NCBI GenBank assembly: GCA_964603985.1 | Contig: CAZRXG010000029.1 | Location: forward strand, 1-56,563 | DNA length: 56,563 bases | From: CAZRXG01 sp964603985 | GTDB taxonomy: Bacteria > Chloroflexota > Anaerolineae > Aggregatilineales > UBA3940 | Reading direction: 5' to 3' | Shown here: positions 24,346-33,878 of the stretch, piece after piece | Layout: each line of letters opens with the position of its first letter | How positions within the stretch are numbered: the first letter of the stretch is position 1 | Notes under the pieces: generated by a model | What the model saw: the letters and a program-made list of their open reading frames with translations, nothing else | Told to the model about the DNA's origin: nothing | Database searches by the model: none | Translations under genes and position numbers: made by a program

Positions 24346-27300
24346 ATGAGTGAAACCAAACCATCACAGGCATCAACCGGAAAACCGCTGCCTTTCTTGC
24401 AGCAACTGCGTTGGAGCCTGGTCCTGTACTTCATCCTGCTGGCAGTGCTGCCGGTGCTTGTGGTTGTATCGGTCATCCTGGCCCGGACGAGCACGCAGGC
24501 CAGGGAGCAGGTGCTCGACCAGCTCGACGCGGTGGCGGAGCTGAGGCACGACCAGATCGTGCGCTGGGTCGAGCAGAACGAGCTGGCGCTGAACCTGTTC
24601 CTGGCAGGCGGCGACCGCGAGGGGCAGTTCGCCAGCCAGCTCCAGCGCCCACTGCCGGAACGGGAGCAAAAGCTGACCGAGGTTCTGGAGGCCGGTCTCG
24701 AAGATAATCCCCTGTATACCAGGCTGTTCGTCTACGACATATCAGGGAACGTCGTACTGTCGACCGATGAGGCCGACGTCGGCAAGGTGGTCACCAGCCA
24801 GCCGTATTTTGAGAAAAGCCTGCCGGACGGCTACGTCCAGCCACCCTACTACGGGCTGGGCAGCGGGGGACTGGAAATGTACGTCACGCGGCCCATCGTC
24901 AACCAGGGCGGCTATGTGGTCGGCGTGCTGACGGCGCAGCTTGACGTGAGTGTGCTGGGCGACATCATGACCAACCGCACCGGGTTGGGCGCTACCGGCG
25001 AGACGTACCTGGTCAGCATCGAGAACAACTACCTGCTGACGCCCAGCCGCTTTGAGGGTTACGAGCCTATCCGCGCCTATCACAGCACAGGCATTGACCG
25101 GGCGCTGGCCGGGGAAAACGGCAGAGACGCATATACCGGCTACCGTGAACCGCCCGTACCTGTGTTCGGCGCTTACCGCTACATACCGGAATTGCAGGCC
25201 GCGCTGCTGGCCGAGATCGAGCAGTCGCAGGCACTGGTTGCCACCCAACAGGCACAGGCAGCCGGTATCGGAATGGCAGTGATTGCAACGCTGGCAGCGC
25301 TTGCCGTCGGGCTGATGCTGGCACGGCGGATCTCCGAGCCGATCAGCTCGCTGACGGAGACGGCTTTGCGCGTCGCCAGTGGGGATCTGGAGATCCAGGC
25401 CGAGATCAGGAGCAAGAACGAGGTGGGCGTGCTGGCCTCGGCGTTCAACGCGATGACCGGCCAGCTACGAGATCTGATCGGCTCGCTGGAGGAGCGCATC
25501 GAGGCGCGCACCCGCGACCTGGCGACGACGATTGAGGTCGGGCAACTGGCAACCAGCATCTTCAGCGAAGAGGAGCTTCTGCCCCAGATCGTGGAATTCA
25601 TCCGCGAGCGCTTCAACCTGTACTACACCCAGATCTATCTACTGGACGAGGGCGGGCGGCACGCCATCATGCGCGCCGGGAGCGGCGACGTGGGGCGACA
25701 GCTTGCGGAGATCGGGCACCACCTGGACATGAGCGCGACCTCGATTGTGACGAGCGCCATCCGTGATCAGCGGTCAGTCCTGGTGGCCAATACGCTGGAG
25801 AGCGACATTCACCTACCCAACCCGCTGCTGCCTGACACACGCTCGGAGCTGGCTATCCCGCTGGAGACGCACGGCGAGATCATCGGCGTGCTGGACATGC
25901 AGGCTACGAGAGCGGGGACCTTCAACCCGGAGAACCAGCCTGTTTTCGAGGCGATGGCGAGTCAGTTGGCGGCCACGCTGCACGGCGCGCGCGCCTTTGA
26001 GGAAGCCCAGGCAGCCATCGAGCGGGCCGAGGCGATCAACCGGCGGCTGACGGGCGAAGCCTGGCAGACCTATCTGGGGCGTGTGGCCGAGGGCGAGCGG
26101 GTGGCCTACCACTACGACCTGGAAGCACCCAAGCCGGTTGACGGCGGGGTATCGCTGAGTGAACTGGCTATCCAGCAGGACGCCGGTGAGACGTACCTAC
26201 AGCGACCCATCGCGCTGCGCGGACAGCAAATCGGGATGATCCTGGTGGGTGAGGATCAGGAACGCGAGTGGACAGACGAGGAGGTCGCCCTGATCGACGA
26301 CGTGGCCGGACGCGTCGCACAGGCGACCGACCAGTACCGCGCGTTCGACGAGCTGGCCGAGCGTGAGCAACGTCTGGCGGGCTTCTCCGAGCGTTTGCGC
26401 AGGCTGCAGGAGATCACACAATCACTGGCGGCTGAGCTGACGCCGGACGAGGAGACCTACCACAGCGCGCTGGCAGGCATGGCCGGGCTGCTCGACGCCG
26501 ACTACGCGGCGCTTGCCATCCTCGACCGGGAAGGCAAGCGCGACCAGCTCATCCACTACGGCACCTCGGACAAGATCGCTGGACGCTTCAGCGCCCTGAT
26601 CGAGGGCCAGACGGAAGAGGATGCAGCGGCGCTGAAAGCGTTTCTGGTTGTACCGGTATCCGCAGAGGAGCGCGTGGTGGGACGGGTCTACTTCGCCGAT
26701 CGGGCCGGTGGCACATTCGGCGAAGACGACGAGGCGCTGGCGAACAGCTTCGCGGCTGTGCTTGGCCGCACCCTGCAAGCCATCGGCCTCTACCAGCAAA
26801 CCGAAACCCGCGCCCACGAGTTGGAGACGGTGGCCGAAGTGAGCGCCCAGGCGAGCACCACCCTGGAGGTTCAAACGCTGCTGGAGAACGTGGCTAACCT
26901 GACCAAAGAGCGCTTCGGACTGTACCACGCGCACATTTACCTGCTGGACGAGGCAGGCCAACGACTGGTGCTGGCCGCCGGGGCGGGCGATGTGGGGCGC
27001 GCCATGGCCGAGCGAGGGCACGCGATCCCGCTCGACCACAAGCACAGTATCGTGGCCCGCAGCGCCCGCAGCCGCGAGAGCGTCATGGTCAACGACGTGA
27101 CCCAGGCCCCGGACCACCTGCCCAACCCGCTGCTGCCGGAAACGCAGTCTGAGGCAGCAACCCCGCTGGTGGTCGGCGACGAGTTGATTGGCGTGCTGGA
27201 CGTGCAGTCGGACCAACTCAACCGCTTCACCGAGAGCGACATCCGCGTCCAGGAGACACTGGCCGCCCAGATCGCAGTGGCGATTCAGAACGCGCGCACC

Positions 27301-30300
27301 TTCGAGCAGGCCGAAACCCGCGCCCGCGAGCTAGGGACGGTGGCCGAAGTGAGCGCCCAGGCGAGCACCACCCTGGAGGTTCAAACGCTGCTGGAGAACG
27401 TGGCTAACCTGACCAAAGAGCGCTTCGGACTGTACCACGCGCACATTTACCTGCTGGACGAGGCAGGCCAACGACTGGTGCTGGCCGCCGGGGCGGGCGA
27501 TGTGGGGCGCGCCATGGCCGAGCGAGGGCACGCGATCCCGCTCGACCACAAGCACAGTATCGTGGCCCGCAGCGCCCGCAGCCGCGAGAGCGTCATGGTC
27601 AACGACGTGACCCAGGCCCCGGACCACCTGCCCAACCCGCTGCTGCCGGAAACGCAGTCTGAGGCAGCAACCCCGCTGGTGGTCGGCGACGAGTTGATTG
27701 GCGTGCTGGACGTGCAGTCGGACCAACTCAACCGCTTCACCGAGAGCGACATCCGCGTCCAGGAGACACTGGCCGCCCAGATTGCAGTGGCGATTCAGAA
27801 CGCGCGCACCTTCGAGCAGGTTGAGGAATCGCAGGGCCTGCTGCGCTCCGTGCTGGATGCCAGCACCGACTGGATCTGGGCCAAGGGTCACGACTTCCAC
27901 TACATTCTCTGCAACCGCCTGTTCGCCGAGCAGCTCTACGGCACCTCCCCTGAGGAGATCATAGGCAAGGACGACTACGACATCGGTGTCCCGCCCGAGC
28001 TGATCGAGGGCGACCCGGAGCGTGGCATTCGCGGCTTCCGGCCTGACGACGAAGCCGCGATAGCGGGGGAGATCGTGCACAATCCCTACGACGTGGTTCT
28101 CTTCACAGACGGTTCCGAGCACATCTTCGACACGGTGAAGATCCCGCTGCACGACCCTGAAGGGAACATCATCGGTACGTTGGGGATCGGGCGTGACGTT
28201 ACCGAGCGTGAGGAAGTCCGGCAGCGACAACTGGTCGCCTACGAGATCGCCCAGCAGCTTACCACACTGCTCGACCCGCAGACGCTGCTGCGCCAGACGC
28301 TTGAGCGCCTGAGCGACGCCTTTGGCTACTACCACGCGCACGTGTACTTGCCCGACGAGACAGGCGAGGTGCTGACGGTGTACGCGGGGCTGGGCGAAGC
28401 CGGAGCCATGATGGAGCAGCAGGGACACAGCATCCCCCTGAGCGCGGAACTGAGCCTTGTGGCACGCGCCGGTCGTGCGCTTGAGGCGGTCGTGGTGAAC
28501 GACGTGGCCACAGCGCCCGACTACCTGCCCAACCCACTGCTGCCGGAGACGAAATCCGAGGTGGCCATTCCGCTGGTGGCCGGTGAGCGGCTGATCGGCG
28601 TGCTGGACGTGCAGCACAACATCACCGCCCACTTCGACGACGACGAAGTCCGCACGCTGAGCGTTGTCGGCAACCAGCTCGCGGTGGCCGTGCAGAACGC
28701 GAGTCTGTTCGAACAGGCGCAGGATGCGCTGGCCCAGACCGAGGCGCTGTACGCCGGCAGCGACCTGGTGGTGCGCGCCACCACTGCCGGCGAGGTGCTG
28801 GATGCGCTGGTCGAGACGACGGCACTGCAGCGCCTTGACCGTGCCAACATCTTCTTCTTCGCGCACCCCTGGGGCGATAAGAGCCCGGAGACGGCGATGG
28901 TCGCGGCTGTGTGGGAGCGCAGCGGCGGAGAGTCGCTCGTGCCCATCGGCACAGTCTATCCACTCGATCGGATCCCGGCCGTCGGGCTGCTGGCAAAAGG
29001 TGGCCCGATCATCCTGCGCGACATCCTGGCAGACGAGCGGATCGACGAGAGCACACAGACTGCCCTCCTGGAGTTAGGTATGCGGAGCACCGTTGGCTTC
29101 CGGCTGGAGGCCGGCGGCCAGTGGTTTGGCTTCGCGACCGGGCAATCTTCTGAAGTGCTGGACATGACCGAGGACGAAGCCCGCCAGATCAACAGCCTGG
29201 TCGACCAGGCATCGACGGTGCTGGAGAGCATCCGCCTGTTCGAGCGCATCCAGGAGGCCCTGGCCCAGACCGAGATGCTGCTGATCGGCAGCGAGCGTGT
29301 GAGCCACGCCACCACCATCAACGAGGTGCTGGAAGCCACGGTTGCGACGACAGCCCTGCAGCAGCTCGACCGGGCCAGCATTCTGCTGTTCGACCGCGCG
29401 TGGGAAGACACAAAGCCGGAGAAGATGACCATCGTCGCGATCTGGGAGCCCAGTGGGAAGGAGCCGGTGCTGCCGGTCGGCACAGTGCACACCATCGAGC
29501 AGTTCCCGGTGATGGACACACTCACGCCCACCACACCGCTGGTCGTCGAAGACATAGGCACGTACGAGCACGCGGACGAAAACACGCGCCAGGTGTTCCT
29601 GGAGCAACTGGGGATGAGAGGCATTGCCTGCTTCCCGCTGTTCACCGGCGGGCAGTGGATTGGCATCATCCTGGGGCAGTCCGCCGACGTGCTCCAGATG
29701 GACGAGGACAGCATCCGCCAGATCGGCAGCGCGGCAAGCCAAGCCGCCGCGCGGGTGCAGAGCATTCGCCTGTTTGAGCAGGCGCTCGAAACCGCGCAGC
29801 AGTTGCGCGAGGTTGACCGGCTCAAGACCGAGTTCCTGGCAACGATGAGCCACGAGCTGCGGACACCGCTCAACTCGATCATCGGCTATTCGGAACTGCT
29901 GATCGACGAACTGAGCGAATCGGTCGACGACATGTCGATCGACGACCTCAGGGCCATCCACTCCAGCGGGCACCACCTGCTGGCGATCATCAACGACATC
30001 CTCGACCTGTCTAAGATCGAGGCCGGGCGTCTGGAACTGAACGTGGAGATGATCAACGTCGAGACGTTAATCCCGCAACTGGTCGACATGTCACGCGTGC
30101 TGCTCAGGGATAAGCCCCATATCGAGTTAATGATCGAACTGGACGAGGGTTTGCCGGAGGTGGAAGCCGACACCGTCCGCCTGCGGCAGATCATCTGGAA
30201 CCTGCTGAGCAACGCCATCAAGTTCACCGACGAGGGACACGTCAGGCTCGCAGGTTGGGTTGAGGACGGCTGGTTGTACGTGGCCGTCGAGGACACCGGC

Positions 30301-30621
30301 ATCGGCATCCCCAAGCAGTACAGAGATACCATCTTCGACCAGTTCCGTCAGGTAGACGGGTCGGCCACGCGCAAAGCCGGGGGCACCGGCCTGGGCCTGA
30401 CGATCACCCGGCAGCTTGTCAACCTGCACCAAGGCGAGCTATGGGTTGAAAGCGCAGTAAACAAGGGCAGCACCTTCACCTTCAAGATCCCGATCACACA
30501 GTCTGCCCAGCCAGAACCTGTCGACGGGGACGAGCAGGAAGAAAAGCAGTCCGCCGACGGCAAGAGCACTAACGGAAAACGACCGAAGAAATCCAGCAAG
30601 GCGAAGGCCGCCGGGGACTGA
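24346..30621 (+). CDS. Giant CACHE-HAMP-multiGAF-PAS histidine kinase
   Basis: About 2,091 residues from the ATG at 24346, which follows GGGGG; an ATG at 24331 adds five residues. Residue numbers here count from 24331. TM1 28-51, extracytoplasmic double-CACHE-like domain about 57-290, TM2 312-330, HAMP 332-384, GAF 402-554, weaker GAF-like regions 564-670 and 694-817, two near-identical GAF units 831-994 and 1001-1164, a PAS domain 1167-1297 (DWIWAKGHDFHYILCNRLFA), GAF 1299-1464, and two further divergent GAF units 1469-1640 and 1644-1820. HisKA follows with SHELRTPLNSIIGYSE (phospho-acceptor H1841), then HATPase_c 1934-2054 (NLLSNAIKFTDEGH, DTGIGIP, GGTGLGLTI). A lysine-rich tail ends it. 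There is no own receiver; the receivers encoded just downstream are the obvious partners. Confidence 0.93.
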   Translation: MSETKPSQASTGKPLPFLQQLRWSLVLYFILLAVLPVLVVVSVILARTSTQAREQVLDQLDAVAELRHDQIVRWVEQNELALNLFLAGGDREGQFASQLQRPLPEREQKLTEVLEAGLEDNPLYTRLFVYDISGNVVLSTDEADVGKVVTSQPYFEKSLPDGYVQPPYYGLGSGGLEMYVTRPIVNQGGYVVGVLTAQLDVSVLGDIMTNRTGLGATGETYLVSIENNYLLTPSRFEGYEPIRAYHSTGIDRALAGENGRDAYTGYREPPVPVFGAYRYIPELQAALLAEIEQSQALVATQQAQAAGIGMAVIATLAALAVGLMLARRISEPISSLTETALRVASGDLEIQAEIRSKNEVGVLASAFNAMTGQLRDLIGSLEERIEARTRDLATTIEVGQLATSIFSEEELLPQIVEFIRERFNLYYTQIYLLDEGGRHAIMRAGSGDVGRQLAEIGHHLDMSATSIVTSAIRDQRSVLVANTLESDIHLPNPLLPDTRSELAIPLETHGEIIGVLDMQATRAGTFNPENQPVFEAMASQLAATLHGARAFEEAQAAIERAEAINRRLTGEAWQTYLGRVAEGERVAYHYDLEAPKPVDGGVSLSELAIQQDAGETYLQRPIALRGQQIGMILVGEDQEREWTDEEVALIDDVAGRVAQATDQYRAFDELAEREQRLAGFSERLRRLQEITQSLAAELTPDEETYHSALAGMAGLLDADYAALAILDREGKRDQLIHYGTSDKIAGRFSALIEGQTEEDAAALKAFLVVPVSAEERVVGRVYFADRAGGTFGEDDEALANSFAAVLGRTLQAIGLYQQTETRAHELETVAEVSAQASTTLEVQTLLENVANLTKERFGLYHAHIYLLDEAGQRLVLAAGAGDVGRAMAERGHAIPLDHKHSIVARSARSRESVMVNDVTQAPDHLPNPLLPETQSEAATPLVVGDELIGVLDVQSDQLNRFTESDIRVQETLAAQIAVAIQNARTFEQAETRARELGTVAEVSAQASTTLEVQTLLENVANLTKERFGLYHAHIYLLDEAGQRLVLAAGAGDVGRAMAERGHAIPLDHKHSIVARSARSRESVMVNDVTQAPDHLPNPLLPETQSEAATPLVVGDELIGVLDVQSDQLNRFTESDIRVQETLAAQIAVAIQNARTFEQVEESQGLLRSVLDASTDWIWAKGHDFHYILCNRLFAEQLYGTSPEEIIGKDDYDIGVPPELIEGDPERGIRGFRPDDEAAIAGEIVHNPYDVVLFTDGSEHIFDTVKIPLHDPEGNIIGTLGIGRDVTEREEVRQRQLVAYEIAQQLTTLLDPQTLLRQTLERLSDAFGYYHAHVYLPDETGEVLTVYAGLGEAGAMMEQQGHSIPLSAELSLVARAGRALEAVVVNDVATAPDYLPNPLLPETKSEVAIPLVAGERLIGVLDVQHNITAHFDDDEVRTLSVVGNQLAVAVQNASLFEQAQDALAQTEALYAGSDLVVRATTAGEVLDALVETTALQRLDRANIFFFAHPWGDKSPETAMVAAVWERSGGESLVPIGTVYPLDRIPAVGLLAKGGPIILRDILADERIDESTQTALLELGMRSTVGFRLEAGGQWFGFATGQSSEVLDMTEDEARQINSLVDQASTVLESIRLFERIQEALAQTEMLLIGSERVSHATTINEVLEATVATTALQQLDRASILLFDRAWEDTKPEKMTIVAIWEPSGKEPVLPVGTVHTIEQFPVMDTLTPTTPLVVEDIGTYEHADENTRQVFLEQLGMRGIACFPLFTGGQWIGIILGQSADVLQMDEDSIRQIGSAASQAAARVQSIRLFEQALETAQQLREVDRLKTEFLATMSHELRTPLNSIIGYSELLIDELSESVDDMSIDDLRAIHSSGHHLLAIINDILDLSKIEAGRLELNVEMINVETLIPQLVDMSRVLLRDKPHIELMIELDEGLPEVEADTVRLRQIIWNLLSNAIKFTDEGHVRLAGWVEDGWLYVAVEDTGIGIPKQYRDTIFDQFRQVDGSATRKAGGTGLGLTITRQLVNLHQGELWVESAVNKGSTFTFKIPITQSAQPEPVDGDEQEEKQSADGKSTNGKRPKKSSKAKAAGD
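26801..27820 (+). repeat. Tandem 510-bp duplication inside the giant kinase gene
   Basis: Two head-to-tail in-frame units, 26801-27310 and 27311-27820, each 510 bp (170 codons, one GAF plus linker). Comparing them base by base gives five differences, four of them in the first 35 bases and one silent change at 27272/27782. The encoded GAF cores are identical. Confidence 0.95.
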
Positions 30622-30643
30622 CACAGCGACGACACACGCTCCC

Positions 30644-30687
30644 GCCTCTCCCTGCCGACCGGGGCCGGGTACCGGGCAGGGGGAGGC
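30644..30687 (+). other. Long GC-rich hairpin between kinase and PLP-receiver genes
   Basis: GCCTCTCCCTGCC (30644-30656) pairs with GGCAGGGGGAGGC (30675-30687) over 13 bp with one wobble, 17 bases upstream of the next start codon. No T-run follows. It could be an attenuator, a processing site or partial terminator that separates kinase and target expression. Confidence 0.5.
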
Positions 30688-30704
30688 AGGCAAGACAAGC
30701 AACC

Positions 30705-32834
30705 ATGACAAAAACCTCAAAAACGTTTACCCAGGTGGCCTGCATGGTGTGCGGCCACACAACCCCCCCCTCGTTGACGCAAACCACGTGCGAGAAGTGC
30801 GGCTCCCCGTGGCTGGAAGCGCGCTACGACTACGACGCGGTCGCCAAGCGCTGGCCGCGGGCGCTGTGGTCGCGCAATAAGGACCTGTGGCGCTACCGGG
30901 AGCTTCTGCCTATCGCGTCGCGCTACCGGGTGTCGATGAGCGAAGGTTGGGGACCGCTGCTGCGCGCCGGGCAGCTGGGCAAGGAACTGGGCCACAAGCA
31001 CCTGTACATCAAAGACGAGCGCCAGTCGCCGACCAGCTCCTTCAAAGATCGGCAGGCCTCGCTGGCGGTGTCGGCGCTCAAGGCGGCGGGGATCAACGAG
31101 TGCGTCATGGCCTCGACGGGCAACGCCTCGGCTGCCTACGCCGCTTACTGCGCCCGCGCCGGGATCAAGCTGTGGGTGTTCGTCCCCAGCATGGTGCCGG
31201 TGGAGAAGATGCGCGAGGCCACGCTGTACGGCGCGGAGGTGATCAAAGTCACCGGCACCTACGACCAGGCCAAAGTCGTCGCCGCCCGCTTTGCCGAGCG
31301 ACACGGCCTGCACATCGACCGGGGCGCGAAGGCCATCGTCGGCAAGGAAAGCATGAAAACCATCGCCTTCGAGATCGCCGAGCAACTGCGCTGGAAGGCA
31401 CCAGACTGGTACATCCAGGCGGTGAGCGGCGGCATCGGCCCGGTAGGCGTGTGGAAGGGCTTCAGCGAGTTGAAGCGCATGGGGCTGATCGACAAACTGC
31501 CCCAGATGGGCATCATCCAGGCCGAGGGGTGCAGCCCGATGGCGCAGGCATTCGAGGCAGGGCGCGAGACGGCCGAGCCGATGACGCCGCACACCGCGAT
31601 CACCGTGCTGGCAACGGGCGATCCCGGCCACGCCTACACGCTGCTGTACCGCGCGATCAAGGAGCACGGCGGCGCGATGGCCTCCGTCACAGACGGGGAC
31701 GCCTTCCGCGCGATGCGCCGCCTGGCGCGCGTCGAGGGCTTCTCGGTCGAACCGGCGGCTGCCGTCGCCTTCGCCGGGCTGGAGAAGCTGCTGGCCGAGG
31801 GGATCATCAAGCCGGACGAGACGGTGGTCGTCAGCGCCTCCGGGCACACGATGCCGGTTGAGAAGTATATCCTGGGCGACCAGCACATTGTAGGCATCGA
31901 GGTCAGCAGCCCGCTCTCGGAGCAGTGGGGGCTGCCGGAGGAGGGACTCAACGCGGCGTTTGAGCGGCTCGATGAGAAGATCACGAGCATCGTCGTGATC
32001 GACGACACGCCGCGCGACAGCCGGTTGATCCGCCGCCTGCTAGAGGGGCACAAGTCGTACCGCGTCTTCGAGGCGCACAGCGGGGCGGAGGGCATCGAGC
32101 TGGTGCGCGAGCGGCAGCCCGACCTGGTCATCCTCGACCTGATGATGCCTGAGGTTGACGGCTTCGACGTGCTGGGCCGGCTCAAAGCCGACGCGGCGAC
32201 GCAGGACATCCCGGTGATCGTGGTCACCGCCAAGTCCCTGACGGTCGAGGAGCGGAAGCGGCTTGAGGGCCAGAGCGTGTCGGTCTGGCCCAAGGGCACC
32301 TACAAAACCGCCGACCTGGTGCAGCACGTCGTCGAGCAACTGGGCGGCGAAGCGGAGACGGACGACGCGCCCCCGCCTGCCGCCGGGCCGGGTGAGAAAA
32401 AAGCAAAGAGCGAGCAACCAACCAGGGCCACGCGGGATGAGGAAGCATACGAGCACACCCTGCTGCTGATCGAGGACAACCCGCTCGACGGACGGCTGGT
32501 ACGGCGCACGCTTGAGCAGCACGTGCCGTGCCGTATCCTGGAAGCGCATTCGGGTGAACAGGCGCTGCGCCTGCTGGACCAGCACACCCCCGACCTGGTC
32601 ATCCTCGACCTGATGCTGCCCGACATCAGCGGGTTCGACATTCTAAAGCACCTACGCCTCAAGTCGGCCACGCGGGACGTGCCGGTGGTCGTGCTGACCG
32701 CCAAAGACCTGACCGCCGACGAGCGTGCGCTGCTGTCACAGTACGTCGACGCCACCTGGATCAAGGGCTCTGTCGAGCGGTCGACGCTACAGGAACATGT
32801 TTACAAGGTCATTGAGCAAAGGGATAACGGATAG
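30705..32834 (+). CDS. Threonine synthase-like PLP enzyme fused to two receiver domains
   Basis: 709 residues. N-terminal zinc ribbon (C13, C16, C29, C32), then a fold-type II PLP enzyme to about residue 400 with the threonine-synthase layout: EGWGPLLRAGQLGKELG, TSSFKDRQ with the PLP Lys K114, STGNASAAYAAYCARAGIK, AVSGGIGPVGVWKGF, and VSASGHTMPVEKY near its end. Threonine synthase makes threonine from O-phosphohomoserine. Two complete receiver domains follow: 428-545 (acidic pair D433/D434, phospho-Asp D478, T508, K530) and 575-705 (D635, T665, K687), joined by an acidic/Pro/Lys linker. Nothing interrupts the frame. The acceptors are intact, so phosphorylation could control the enzyme. It lies 83 bp after the giant kinase gene and leads a run of receiver genes. 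Another PLP lyase activity is possible. Confidence 0.93.
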   Translation: MTKTSKTFTQVACMVCGHTTPPSLTQTTCEKCGSPWLEARYDYDAVAKRWPRALWSRNKDLWRYRELLPIASRYRVSMSEGWGPLLRAGQLGKELGHKHLYIKDERQSPTSSFKDRQASLAVSALKAAGINECVMASTGNASAAYAAYCARAGIKLWVFVPSMVPVEKMREATLYGAEVIKVTGTYDQAKVVAARFAERHGLHIDRGAKAIVGKESMKTIAFEIAEQLRWKAPDWYIQAVSGGIGPVGVWKGFSELKRMGLIDKLPQMGIIQAEGCSPMAQAFEAGRETAEPMTPHTAITVLATGDPGHAYTLLYRAIKEHGGAMASVTDGDAFRAMRRLARVEGFSVEPAAAVAFAGLEKLLAEGIIKPDETVVVSASGHTMPVEKYILGDQHIVGIEVSSPLSEQWGLPEEGLNAAFERLDEKITSIVVIDDTPRDSRLIRRLLEGHKSYRVFEAHSGAEGIELVRERQPDLVILDLMMPEVDGFDVLGRLKADAATQDIPVIVVTAKSLTVEERKRLEGQSVSVWPKGTYKTADLVQHVVEQLGGEAETDDAPPPAAGPGEKKAKSEQPTRATRDEEAYEHTLLLIEDNPLDGRLVRRTLEQHVPCRILEAHSGEQALRLLDQHTPDLVILDLMLPDISGFDILKHLRLKSATRDVPVVVLTAKDLTADERALLSQYVDATWIKGSVERSTLQEHVYKVIEQRDNG

Positions 32835-32871
32835 GGCTATTGAGGCTAAAATTAACAGGTAAGGGGAGATC

Positions 32872-33417
32872 ATGGCTACCATTCTGCTAATCGAAGACGA
32901 TCAAAACAGTGCCAACATCGTCACACGCGTCCTGATGCGCCACGAACACAAGGTAATCCACGCAAGCGAAGGGATAACGGGGCTGAAGATAGCCGGTGAC
33001 CAGACCATCGACCTTGTGCTGCTCGACCTGGGGCTGCCGGACATCGGAGGGCACACCATTGCCGCGCTGATCAACCGCCTGCCGGGTGACATCCCGATTG
33101 TGGCCGTCACGGCCAGCACCGACCCCGTCACCCAGCGCCGGGCGATGACCTACGGGTGCAGTGGCTACATCACCAAGCCAATCAACACACGCACGTTCAT
33201 CGAAGAGGTCGAGGGGTTCATGCACACCAACGGCCAACTTGCCACGCAGGATGAAGCCGACGATGCGCCAGCCAAGGCCGACGATGCGCCAGCCAAGGCC
33301 AGCGATGCACCAGCCAAGACCGACGATGCGCCAGCCAAGGCCGCCAGTGCGCCAGCCAAGGCCGACGATGCGCCAGCCAAAGCCGATGCCAGCGCGAAAG
33401 AGAAGTCACAATCGTAG
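32872..33417 (+). CDS. Stand-alone receiver with DDAPAKA-repeat tail
   Basis: 181 residues; AGGGGAG precedes the ATG. Residues 1-120 are a CheY-like receiver with E8/D9/D10, phospho-Asp D52 (VLLDLGLPD), T80 and K102. Residues 130-171 are six near-perfect seven-residue repeats of the type DDAPAKA, followed by a Lys/Ser-rich end. The tail has alternating acidic and Ala-Pro-Ala-Lys character, as in flexible linkers or histone-H1-like tails. No output domain is present, so it acts by protein contact or as a phosphate sink. It is 37 bp after the PLP-receiver gene. Confidence 0.9.
   Translation: MATILLIEDDQNSANIVTRVLMRHEHKVIHASEGITGLKIAGDQTIDLVLLDLGLPDIGGHTIAALINRLPGDIPIVAVTASTDPVTQRRAMTYGCSGYITKPINTRTFIEEVEGFMHTNGQLATQDEADDAPAKADDAPAKASDAPAKTDDAPAKAASAPAKADDAPAKADASAKEKSQS
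33259..33384 (+). repeat. Six 21-bp tandem repeats
   Basis: Six consecutive 21-bp units based on GACGATGCGCCAGCCAAGGC(C), units 1, 2 and 4 identical and the others one to four bases different. They encode DDAPAKA-type repeats at the end of the receiver gene. Confidence 0.95.
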
Positions 33418-33457
33418 AACTGGCCGGGAGCACACCTAAAGTGGGAAGAGTGCTGCA

Positions 33458-33850
33458 ATGAGCAAGATACTATACATCGAGGACAATTTCCAGAACTTCC
33501 GCCTGGTCAAGCGTATGATCGAGCTGGACAAGAACGGAGGCCACGAAGTCACCCAGGCACCGGATGGGAGCAGCGGTCTCGAGCTGGCCGCCGAGCTTCT
33601 GCCGGACTTGATCTTCATCGACATCAACCTGCCAGACATCGACGGGGTGGAGGTCGCCCGGCGTTTGAAGGCCAACGCCGAACTGGGGCACATCCCCCTC
33701 GTCGCCCTGACCGCCAACGCGATGGTTGGCGACCGGGAACGGTATCTTGACGCGGGCTGCGACGACTATTTGCGAAAGCCGATCAGCCGGAACGAGCTCA
33801 GAGAGGTACTGGCGAAGTTTGCCGGCCCATCACCGTCGAACGGCAAGTAG
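33458..33850 (+). CDS. Stand-alone response regulator receiver
   Basis: 130 residues, one receiver domain: YIEDN with E8/D9, phospho-Asp D55 (LIFIDINLPD), T85 in ALTANAM and K107 in YLRKPIS. The wording of the motifs (YIEDNFQNFRLVKRM, LPDIDGVEVARRLK) resembles DivK-like single-domain receivers, which act in phosphorelays by binding kinases or phosphotransfer proteins. No output domain. Gap to the previous gene is 40 bp and to the next 28 bp, same strand. Confidence 0.9.
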   Translation: MSKILYIEDNFQNFRLVKRMIELDKNGGHEVTQAPDGSSGLELAAELLPDLIFIDINLPDIDGVEVARRLKANAELGHIPLVALTANAMVGDRERYLDAGCDDYLRKPISRNELREVLAKFAGPSPSNGK

Positions 33851-33878
33851 TCTCTACTATGGACGGGCGTGAAAGTTA

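Noticed and set aside
27331..28866. 511-codon minus-strand frame opposite the giant kinase
   Set aside because: Mirrors the duplicated GAF sequence and has no recognisable motif or start signal.
33259..33384. CRISPR or satellite array in the 21-bp repeats
   Set aside because: No spacers; units are contiguous, in frame and encode DDAPAKA.
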